This document shows positions 1-5,429 of a stretch of DNA of 5,429 bases, piece after piece (the first letter of the stretch is position 1; every line of letters begins with the position of its first letter). The translations under genes and the position numbers were made by a program. This DNA comes from an uncultured Solirubrobacterales bacterium (GTDB lineage Bacteria; Actinomycetota; Thermoleophilia; Solirubrobacterales; Solirubrobacteraceae). The notes under the pieces were generated by a model. It made no database searches and was not told the DNA's origin. It saw nothing but the letters and a program-made list of their open reading frames with translations. Location of the stretch: positions 1 through 5,429 of the forward strand of contig CAIKSH010000304.1 of NCBI GenBank assembly GCA_903830015.1, read 5' to 3'.

Positions 1-1794
1 GGTCCGCACTCCCCAGAAGGGAACCGTCTCGTCGCTGCGGCCGGGCGTGAAGACCGGCGTGCGCACGCTCGCGCCGAGCGTGCGGGCCAGGGCCTCGCCC
101 GAGTACTGGCTCACCTGGTGGTCGCCGACCACGATCTCGAGCAGGGCCGTGTGCTTCGGGGTACCGGCCGGCGGGTCGCCGGTGGCGTGGAGCGCCCAGC
201 CGTTGGCCTCGCCGCGATCCCAGAGCGTCTGGATGATCCCGAGGATCATCGACCGCTCCAGGCGCCCGGAGTAGGCGGGCTTGAAGATCAGTTCGTAGTC
301 GTCGAAGTCGATGCTGCGCGGCAGGAGCATCGAGTAGTTCATCCCGGGCACCCCGTAGACCGAGCGCGTGAAGTCGGGAGCCAGCGCGGTGATCGCCGGG
401 CCGAGGATCCCGCCCTGGCTGTTGCCGTTGAAGGCGAGCTTCTTCGTGTCCAGCAGCGGCTGGCCGCCGGCACCCTTGAAGGCGGCATCGGCGGTGAAGC
501 CGGCCGGGTGGATCATCGCCCGGCCCATCATCAGCTGGTTGAGGAAGCCCTGCTGGAGCCGGTCGGGGAACGAGGCGAAGAGCGACATGTCGCCGAGCAG
601 CCTGATCGCGTTGGGGACATCCTCGTCGGACATCCCGATCTCCCGCGTCGCGCAGAAGGCGATGTTGTGCAGGCGGGCGAAGGTCTGGTTGCCCGAGCCG
701 AAGCTCTCGGCCGGGTTGCCGAGCAGGCCGTGGCCGTAGATCACCGGCCGCGCCGGGGACTGCTCGGCGGCCCTGGGGATGGCGCAGTAGAAGGGGAAGC
801 TCATCGACCCGTTGCGCCGGGGGATCGAGGCGAAGCGGCCGGCCGGCTGGCGCTCGAACCGGAAGGTCCCGCCGGGAGCGCAGTTGGCGCTGGTGAGGTA
901 ACAGGGGACGGTGAGCGTCCCCTCCACCCGGCGCATCAGGTTCGGGTTCTCGGCCTCGGTGTAGTCGGTGACCTTGTCCACCCTGAAGGCCGGAGAGCGG
1001 CCGGCGACCTTGAGGTCGGCGAGGTCCCGGTCGCCGAGGCCGGCGAAGCTCTGGTTGCGCATGGCCAGTGCCCGCTCGGTCAGCCCCCGCTCGCTCGAGA
1101 CGGTGAAGTCCCACGTGAGGTAGATCGAGGAGCGCTTCACCCCGGCCCGGGCGGCCACGGCGAAGGCACCACGCAGCTCGCGCCCGCGCGCGGCCAGCGC
1201 ACCGGTGGCCCTGCCGTCACGGATCCTGGCGAACGCCGGAGAGGAGGGAATGGCCTTCCCGGCCGAGTCCTTCAGGTCGCGCAGCACGACCACGTACCGC
1301 CGGCCTTCGGCCAGGTTGCGGGCCGGCCTGACGATCAGCAGGCCATCGCTGCCCGGCTCGCCGTCGGGGTTGGCGTCCAGCTCGGCCCAGATCGGCTGTC
1401 GCCGGCCGGTCCGGGCGTCGAGCAGGAGGACCGGCTGGCTGCGGCTCGCGTAGCTGCCGATGTCGGTCACCGGAACCGCGCCGCTGCGGGCGAGGTCCAG
1501 GCCCTTCACGTGGGTCATGATCTGCGGGCCGGGGCTGAAGCCGTCGCTGCGGTTCAGGTCGGAGGGAAAGGCCGGCCGACCCTTGGTGTTTCGCGGGAAC
1601 ATCGAGGCGCGCAGGTCGAGGCGCAGGCCGGTGGCCGAGCCCTTCTGCCTGGCGGTGAAGTGGTTGTTGGGCCAGGGCAGCAGGCAGGCCCGGGGGTCTA
1701 TGGGGTCACATCCGCTGGCCGCCGTGGCGGCGCCCGGCGCGACGGCGAGGCCCATCAGGACCAGGGCCAGCGCGAGCAGCTTCACTTTCCGCAT
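1..1794 (-). CDS. secreted alpha/beta-hydrolase (lipase/esterase-like), C-terminus cut by window edge
   Basis: An uninterrupted frame of 598 codons runs from an ATG at 1794 to the left edge without a stop, so the C-terminus is missing. Residues 1-25 form a classic Sec signal peptide: MRKVK, a Leu/Ala/Val core, then an Ala-Thr-Ala cleavage site. The mature protein opens with a Cys29/Cys37 pair (CDPIDPRAC) and a beta-rich region. Residues about 120-185 (IVRPARNLAEGRRYVVVLRD) resemble Big_5-like or bacterial-lipase N-terminal (Lipase_bact_N) domains. An alpha/beta-hydrolase core follows: His355-Gly (YGHGLLGN, probable oxyanion region), Ser459 in GNSQGG (GxSxG nucleophile elbow), and Asp558 in GDHQV as a candidate acid. 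The catalytic His probably lies beyond the edge. It should act outside the cytoplasmic membrane on an ester or lipid; the substrate cannot be told. The start is supported by a strong Shine-Dalgarno immediately upstream and by the signal peptide. The hydrolase fold is likely, lipase activity is inferred, and a catalytically inactive member is possible. Confidence 0.85.
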   Translation of the reverse strand, partial: MRKVKLLALALVLMGLAVAPGAATAASGCDPIDPRACLLPWPNNHFTARQKGSATGLRLDLRASMFPRNTKGRPAFPSDLNRSDGFSPGPQIMTHVKGLDLARSGAVPVTDIGSYASRSQPVLLLDARTGRRQPIWAELDANPDGEPGSDGLLIVRPARNLAEGRRYVVVLRDLKDSAGKAIPSSPAFARIRDGRATGALAARGRELRGAFAVAARAGVKRSSIYLTWDFTVSSERGLTERALAMRNQSFAGLGDRDLADLKVAGRSPAFRVDKVTDYTEAENPNLMRRVEGTLTVPCYLTSANCAPGGTFRFERQPAGRFASIPRRNGSMSFPFYCAIPRAAEQSPARPVIYGHGLLGNPAESFGSGNQTFARLHNIAFCATREIGMSDEDVPNAIRLLGDMSLFASFPDRLQQGFLNQLMMGRAMIHPAGFTADAAFKGAGGQPLLDTKKLAFNGNSQGGILGPAITALAPDFTRSVYGVPGMNYSMLLPRSIDFDDYELIFKPAYSGRLERSMILGIIQTLWDRGEANGWALHATGDPPAGTPKHTALLEIVVGDHQVSQYSGEALARTLGASVRTPVFTPGRSDETVPFWGVRT

Positions 1795-1804
1795 CTCCCC
1801 TCCC
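1795..1804 (-). promoter_or_regulatory. strong Shine-Dalgarno of the secreted hydrolase gene
   Basis: Read on the minus strand the bases are GGGAGGGGAG, directly followed by the ATG at 1794. The GGAGG core (1803-1799) sits four bases from the start codon and GGGGAG abuts it. This purine tract fixes the start of the signal-peptide protein and suggests efficient initiation. Confidence 0.7.
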
Positions 1805-1807
1805 TTC

Positions 1808-1826
1808 TTCCGGGACGACCCCGGAA
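1808..1826. repeat. inverted repeat, 7-bp arms, possible operator or 5'-UTR hairpin
   Basis: Arms TTCCGGG (1808-1814) and CCCGGAA (1820-1826) are perfect reverse complements around ACGAC. The repeat lies three bases upstream of the Shine-Dalgarno of the minus-strand hydrolase gene. If transcription starts near 1828, as the weak TAGCTT would imply, it would form a hairpin just before the ribosome-binding site. Otherwise it may be a protein-binding site. There is no T-run, so it does not look like an intrinsic terminator. Confidence 0.4.
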
Positions 1827-1846
1827 CCGGCGCGAAGCTACCAGAC

Positions 1847-1869
1847 CGGTTGGGCACCCGCGCCAACCG
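1847..1869. repeat. inverted repeat, 7-bp arms with 9-base spacer, possible operator
   Basis: Arms CGGTTGG (1847-1853) and CCAACCG (1863-1869) are perfect reverse complements. Pairing extends neither inward nor outward. The half-sites are 16 bases apart start to start, about one and a half helical turns. The site is close to the middle of the divergent intergenic region, a usual position for a shared regulator site. Chance occurrence in GC-rich DNA is possible. Confidence 0.35.
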
Positions 1870-1906
1870 CGGCTGGGAACCGGCCTGTCTGGGATCATTC
1901 CCGGCC

Positions 1907-4087
1907 ATGGGCACGGCCAGCGATCAGCCCCTGCCGGGGGCGGCCCCGGCCGACACGCCCCCCTCGAAGGAGGACGCTGCCCCGAAGGAGAGGGTGCGGA
2001 TCGAGATCCAGGCGCTGCGCTGCCTGGCGGTGGTGGCCGTGGTCCTCTTCCACTACTGGCCCGAGCTGGTCCCCGGCGGCTACGTCGGCGTGGATGTCTT
2101 CTTCGCCATCTCGGGCTTCCTGATCACCGGGCACCTGGTCCGCGAGGCCAACCGCCGGGGATCGATCTCTCTGGCCAGCTTCTGGGCCCGTCGCGCCCGC
2201 CGGATCCTGCCGGCAGCCCTCCTGGTCCTGATGTTCGTCGCGGTCGCGACCTTCCTCGTCGCCCCGGAGGGCGTCTGGTCGCAGTTCTACTCCGAGATCA
2301 CGGCCAGCACGCTCTACGTGGAGAACTGGTACCTCGCCCAGCAGGCGGTCGACTACCTCGGCGCGGACGCGCCCCCGTCGCCGGTGCAGCACTACTGGAC
2401 GCTCTCGGTCGAGGAGCAGTTCTACCTCGTGTGGCCGGTGATCATCCTCATCATCACCGCCGTCCTGAGCCGCGCCGCCGCCGGGACGCGCCGCCGGACC
2501 GGCTTCGCCGTGCTGGCCGTGATCGCCGCGGCAAGCCTCGCCTTCGGGATCTCCTACACCGCGACCAATCCGCCGGCGGCCTTCTTCATCACGCCGACGC
2601 GGATCTGGGAGTTTGCCGCCGGCGGCCTGCTGGCCTACGCGACGACCGGCCTGCGGCCGGTGGTCCGCGACCCGTACCGGGCCATGGTCTCGTGGCTGGG
2701 GCTGCTGGCGATCTTCATCGCCGTCTTTGCCTACACCGAGGAGACCCCCTTCCCGGGGGTGGCGGCCATGCTTCCCGTCTTCGGCGCGGTCGCCGTTATC
2801 TGGGCCGGGGCGCCGAAGGTGCGCTGGGCGCCCACTCGCGCGATGGGCACGGCGCCCATCCAGTGGGTCGGCGACGTCTCCTACTCGATCTACCTCTGGC
2901 ACTGGCCGCTCCTCATCCTCACGCCGTTCCTGCTGGACGAAAAGCTCGGGAACGTGACCAAGATCGCCCTGGTCGCCCTCACCGTCGCACTCGCCGCGGT
3001 AACCAAGAAGTACGTGGAGGACCCGATCCGCTCCGGCCCGGTCCTGACCCTCAGGCGCCCGCGCGCCACCTTCCTCTGGGCGCTGGCCGGGATGGCCTCG
3101 GTTCTCCTGGTGGTCACGGCCAGCCGGCAGGTGCTCAACACGCGCAACAGCGACCTCAAGGCCAAGGCGACCGAGATCCTCTCCAGCGACAACCCCTGCC
3201 TGGGGGCCGGCGCCCGGGACCCCAAGGCCAACTGCACCCCGGCCGACCTCGAGAAGCTCCGCTACGCCTCGGTGCCGACCCCGGCCACCGCCGCCGACGT
3301 CCTGCACTCCGGCGTATGCAAGGGCGGAGTGATCGCCCAGGGCGCGCTGCGGATATGCGAGCTCGGCGTTCCCGCCAGCGAGGCCCGCGGGACGATCGTC
3401 ATGATCGGCGACAGCCACGCGATGCACTGGCGGCCGGCGCTCTCGCGGGTGGCCCGGGCCAACAAGTGGCGCGCCGTGGTCCTGGCCGAGGGCGGCTGCC
3501 CGTTCACCGTGTACCTGCGCGGGGAGACGGCGGCCGACCGCCGCTCCTGCTCGGCATTCAAGGAGGCGTCGCTGAAGTGGCTGAGGGACAACCCTGAGGT
3601 CGACACCCTTCTCCTCGCCGAGCTCGCGGCGACCTACGGCAGCCTCTCCCGCGCCGAACGCGACCGCGAGGTCGAGCGCGAGGCGCGTGGATTTGCCGAG
3701 CAGTGGGCCAAGCTCCCCCCGACGATCAAGCAGGTCGGCGTCATCCAGGACAATCCGCCGGGCGTGCCAGATGAGACGCTCGCCTGCGTGGAGGCGACCC
3801 TGGCCGCCAAGCGACCGACCGACACCGCCTGCACCCGGCCACGCAAGGAGGCCGTCCTGATCGACCCGGCGGTCATCGCGGCCCGCCGGCTGAACGGAAA
3901 GCCGGGCCAGCCCCGCTACTCGATCATCGACGTCACCGACCGCTTCTGCGACGAGAAGAAGTGCTACGCCGTGGTCGGCGGGGTGCTGATCCTCAAGGAC
4001 CGCAGCCACATGACGGCCACCTGGAGCGCGTCGCTCGCCCCGAGCCTCGCCCGCGAGCTCCAGCGAACCGGCCTCGACCAGCCCTGA
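1907..4087 (+). CDS. acyltransferase-3 / SGNH fusion, cell-surface O-acyltransferase
   Basis: This 726-residue integral-membrane protein has the architecture of the Acyl_transf_3-SGNH family (OatA/OafB-like), which moves acyl groups across the membrane onto peptidoglycan or surface polysaccharide. The N-terminal domain shows the family R-x10-H motif (Arg38, His49), VGVDVFFAISGFLIT (60-74), LSVEEQFYLVWP (166-177) and YSIYLWHWPL (326-335). I count about eleven hydrophobic segments, the last near 389-407. The extracytoplasmic C-terminal domain has GDSH (501-504, nucleophile Ser503) and Asp698-x-x-His701 (DRSHMT), completing a Ser-Asp-His triad. Ten cysteines lie between residues 431 and the end, consistent with disulfides. 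ATG 1907 gives a 30-residue Pro/Ala/acidic cytoplasmic tail but has only a weak GGGA upstream. GTG 1994 (residue 30) is an alternative, preceded by AAGGAG only three bases away, and would start at the conserved RIEIQALR. The gene is divergent from the hydrolase and convergent with the next gene, eight bases from stop to stop. The acceptor cannot be told from sequence. Confidence 0.93.
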   Translation: MGTASDQPLPGAAPADTPPSKEDAAPKERVRIEIQALRCLAVVAVVLFHYWPELVPGGYVGVDVFFAISGFLITGHLVREANRRGSISLASFWARRARRILPAALLVLMFVAVATFLVAPEGVWSQFYSEITASTLYVENWYLAQQAVDYLGADAPPSPVQHYWTLSVEEQFYLVWPVIILIITAVLSRAAAGTRRRTGFAVLAVIAAASLAFGISYTATNPPAAFFITPTRIWEFAAGGLLAYATTGLRPVVRDPYRAMVSWLGLLAIFIAVFAYTEETPFPGVAAMLPVFGAVAVIWAGAPKVRWAPTRAMGTAPIQWVGDVSYSIYLWHWPLLILTPFLLDEKLGNVTKIALVALTVALAAVTKKYVEDPIRSGPVLTLRRPRATFLWALAGMASVLLVVTASRQVLNTRNSDLKAKATEILSSDNPCLGAGARDPKANCTPADLEKLRYASVPTPATAADVLHSGVCKGGVIAQGALRICELGVPASEARGTIVMIGDSHAMHWRPALSRVARANKWRAVVLAEGGCPFTVYLRGETAADRRSCSAFKEASLKWLRDNPEVDTLLLAELAATYGSLSRAERDREVEREARGFAEQWAKLPPTIKQVGVIQDNPPGVPDETLACVEATLAAKRPTDTACTRPRKEAVLIDPAVIAARRLNGKPGQPRYSIIDVTDRFCDEKKCYAVVGGVLILKDRSHMTATWSASLAPSLARELQRTGLDQP

Positions 4088-4095
4088 GCGGGCGG

Positions 4096-5304
4096 CTAGC
4101 CCACCAGGCGAACCACCGGGCCGGTGCCCGACCCTGACACGAGGGCCAGGATCCTTGCCACGTAGGCCTGGGTCTCGGGGATCGGCGGGACGCAGCCGCA
4201 GGCCGCCACCCGGCCGGCACCGGCGTTGTAGGCGGCCAGGGCGAGCGGCACCGAGCCGAAGCGCCTCAGGAGATCGTGCATGTAGTGGGCCTGGGCGTCG
4301 ATCGAGGCCTCCGGGTCGAACGGGTCACGCAGCCCGTAGCCGCGCGCCGTCTCCGGCATGAACTGGGCGATGCCCAGCGCCCCGGCCGGTGAGCGCTCGC
4401 GGGGGTTGAAGTCCGACTCGGCCTTGAGCTGGGCGGCGAGCACCGCGGCCCCCACCGACCAGCGGCTGGCGGCGCGCCGGATCGCCGTGGCGTAGCGGGC
4501 GGGCACGAAGGCCGGCAGCGCTCCTTCGACCGGGGCGAATCCGACCGAGCGGCTGCCGGCGTTACGGACCAGCCCGTAGTGCCAGGGCTCCCAGCCGTAC
4601 CTCTGGACGAAGCCGTACCGGCGTGCGTTTCGGGCCAGCCACCCGTAGGCCGACGGCGGCCCGAGGTCGAGCTCGGTGCCCAGCCGGTGCAGGGAGCGGC
4701 CCGGCGGCGCCACCCACCGGGGATCGGGGTGGGCGGCGAAGAGCCGCGCCTGCTCGGCATTGGAGCGCCAGGCGCTGGCGATCACCAGCGACAGCCCGTC
4801 GCGCCGGGCCGCCGCGCTCATCAGGTCGAAGGCGATCGCGGTGTCGGGACGCATCGGCTTGCCCTGCCGCACGGCAAACGGCCCGCGGTACTCACCGTCG
4901 CCCGTCGGCGCCCCGACGGCCAGCCCGAGCTGCGCCTCGGCGCTCACCCGGCTGGCCACCGCGCCCCCGCCGGGAACGCGAATCGGGTCGGTGACCGTCA
5001 CGCGGACCCGGTCGGCGAGCGCGCCGCCGGAAATCGCCACGGCGGCCCTCGAGGCCCCGTTGCGCCGGGCGGTCTCCCGGGCCAGCCCGCGGGCCCGGGC
5101 CAGGGGATCTCCCGGGGCCGGCCGCATCCGCTGCTCGTAGAGCGCCCGCGCCCCGGCGAGCGCGGCGAGGTCGGCGGCCTGCTGTAGGCCGGCCCGTGCG
5201 CCCAGGCCCTTCGCGACCATACCGAGGCCGAGGGCCCCGGTGACCAGGCCGAGCAGGGCGGCCACCATCAGCAGGCTCGCCTGGCCGGGCGAGGAGCCGC
5301 TCAC
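4096..5304 (-). CDS. TadG-like pilus-type anchor fused to VanY D,D-peptidase and SLT lytic transglycosylase
   Basis: A complete 402-residue protein with three modules. Residues 1-52 match TadG-like/TadE-like pilus-assembly N-termini: GQAS, one membrane helix (about 10-31), then the typical LQQAADLAALAGARAL. Residues 53-135 are beta-rich linker (VRVTVTDPI, VSAEAQLGL), as in TadG-like proteins. Residues about 145-245 are a VanY/M15B zinc peptidase: SAWRS (177-181), SLHRLGTELD (204-213) with ligands His206 and Asp213, and EPWHYG (239-244) with catalytic Glu239 and ligand His242. Residues about 266-388 are a full SLT (GH23-like) domain: catalytic Glu296 in LKAESDFNP, ALGIAQFMP (309-317) and AAYNAGAGRV (357-366). 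The expected topology is N-in/C-out, with both enzymes in the wall space. One would trim stem peptides and the other cleave the MurNAc-GlcNAc backbone. The start is GTG, overlapping the upstream stop as GTGA with no evident Shine-Dalgarno, so translation is probably coupled. The only cysteines are Cys369 and Cys371. Domain calls are strong; the pilus role is inferred. Confidence 0.92.
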   Translation of the reverse strand: MSGSSPGQASLLMVAALLGLVTGALGLGMVAKGLGARAGLQQAADLAALAGARALYEQRMRPAPGDPLARARGLARETARRNGASRAAVAISGGALADRVRVTVTDPIRVPGGGAVASRVSAEAQLGLAVGAPTGDGEYRGPFAVRQGKPMRPDTAIAFDLMSAAARRDGLSLVIASAWRSNAEQARLFAAHPDPRWVAPPGRSLHRLGTELDLGPPSAYGWLARNARRYGFVQRYGWEPWHYGLVRNAGSRSVGFAPVEGALPAFVPARYATAIRRAASRWSVGAAVLAAQLKAESDFNPRERSPAGALGIAQFMPETARGYGLRDPFDPEASIDAQAHYMHDLLRRFGSVPLALAAYNAGAGRVAACGCVPPIPETQAYVARILALVSGSGTGPVVRLVG

Positions 5305-5429
5305 GGCTCAGGCCCGGCGTCGGCGCCCTCTCGTGCCTCGAAGAGGTCGGCCAGCGGCGCCGGCCCCGGGGGGCGAAGGCGCACCGCCACCCGGCGCCCG
5401 GAGACGGTCACCACGGCCCGCCGGCGCGA
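5301..5429 (-). CDS. C-terminal end of a small protein, probably TadE-like pseudopilin (partial)
   Basis: The last 42 codons of a gene that enters from the right edge, ending in TGA at 5303-5301. The visible peptide has a beta-strand-like alternation (RAVVTVSGRRVAVRLRPP), then a Pro-rich turn and an acidic Ala/Glu tail (LADLFEAREGADAGPEP). This resembles the C-termini of actinobacterial TadE-like pilus proteins as I remember them, but the diagnostic N-terminal helix lies outside the window, so the call is tentative. The strongest support is context: its stop codon overlaps the GTG start of the TadG-like fusion by four bases, showing that the two belong to one operon and are probably translationally coupled. 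Confidence 0.5.
   Translation of the reverse strand, partial: SRRRAVVTVSGRRVAVRLRPPGPAPLADLFEAREGADAGPEP

Larger units (their letters stand above)
1795..1906. promoter_or_regulatory. divergent intergenic region with two inverted repeats
   Basis: These 112 bases separate the divergently oriented hydrolase and acyltransferase genes, so promoters in both directions are expected here. Two short inverted repeats are visible: TTCCGGG/CCCGGAA at 1808-1826 (5-base spacer) and CGGTTGG/CCAACCG at 1847-1869 (9-base spacer). A direct repeat GGAACCGGC occurs at 1823 and 1876. For the minus-strand gene a weak -10-like TAGCTT lies at 1840-1835, with only a poorly spaced TTGGCG (1866-1861) as a -35. No clear promoter was found for the plus-strand gene. 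The regulatory role is inferred from position. If the acyltransferase really starts at 1994, the region extends to 1993. Confidence 0.45.

Noticed and set aside
1808..1826. Intrinsic terminator at the inverted repeat
   Set aside because: There is no T-run on either strand, and the site is between divergent 5' ends, so termination is not expected.
1460..1906. N-terminal extension of the acyltransferase frame to an ATG at 1460
   Set aside because: It would overlap the divergent hydrolase by over 300 bases and add about 149 residues upstream of the conserved acyltransferase N-terminus that resemble no known domain. ATG 1907 or GTG 1994 is far more plausible.
2613..2957. Small plus-strand frame within the acyltransferase
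   Set aside because: The translation is rich in Ser/Arg/Pro, typical of a +1 shadow. The conserved WHWPL and neighbouring motifs are in the main frame.
118..3597. 1159-codon plus-strand open frame
   Set aside because: It is antisense to the secreted hydrolase and out of frame with the acyltransferase. The translation is compositionally biased (Gly/Arg/Pro/Ala) with no recognisable domain, as expected for a shadow in GC-rich DNA.
1895..4009. 704-codon minus-strand open frame
   Set aside because: It lies antisense to the acyltransferase, which has clear family motifs and catalytic residues. The minus translation is low-complexity Arg/Gly/Asp/Glu without domains.
4579..5187. 202-codon plus-strand open frame opposite the VanY region
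   Set aside because: It is a shadow of the fusion gene, whose minus-strand translation contains three intact domains. The plus translation has no recognisable features.
1..5429. tRNA, rRNA, CRISPR, insertion sequence or phage elements
   Set aside because: No cloverleaf-like segment, regular spaced repeats, transposase motifs or terminal inverted repeats were seen by eye. Almost all of the window is explained by the four coding regions.

Overview
The window is very GC-rich and almost wholly coding, with strong G/C preference at third codon positions. Together with the protein types present, this suggests a high-GC actinobacterium. Several local sequence flavours (the GTELDL version of the VanY motif, and a TadG-like protein encoded next to a short TadE-like tail) remind me of Thermoleophilia/Solirubrobacterales. 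That placement is an impression, not a demonstrated result.

Layout. (1) Positions 1-1794, minus strand: a secreted alpha/beta-hydrolase-like protein, 598 codons visible, with its C-terminus beyond the left edge. It has a signal peptide, a beta-rich N-terminal region and a lipase-type Gly-Asn-Ser-Gln-Gly nucleophile elbow. (2) Positions 1795-1906: a 112-bp divergent intergenic region with two 7-bp-arm inverted repeats and a strong Shine-Dalgarno for the minus-strand gene. (3) Positions 1907-4087, plus strand: a complete integral-membrane acyltransferase-3 protein fused to an extracytoplasmic SGNH domain, the architecture of cell-surface polysaccharide or peptidoglycan O-acyltransferases. (4) Positions 4096-5304, minus strand: a complete 402-residue protein joining three modules: a TadG-like pilus-assembly N-terminus with one membrane helix, a VanY-type zinc D,D-peptidase, and an SLT lytic transglycosylase. 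(5) Positions 5301-5429, minus strand: the last 42 codons of a small protein that looks like the tail of a TadE-like pseudopilin. Its stop overlaps the start of the fusion gene by four bases (GTGA).

How it fits together. The right side is probably the distal end of a Flp/Tad-type pilus operon entering from beyond the right edge, whose last gene is a membrane-tethered, potentially bifunctional peptidoglycan hydrolase. This fusion is the most notable item here. It physically links a pilus-assembly-type anchor to enzymes that cut both the peptide stem and the glycan backbone, which suggests local wall opening for pilus passage. The acyltransferase and the secreted hydrolase form a divergent pair that also acts outside the membrane, but nothing in the sequence ties them functionally to the pilus genes. 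No RNA genes, mobile elements, CRISPR arrays or convincing intrinsic terminators were seen.
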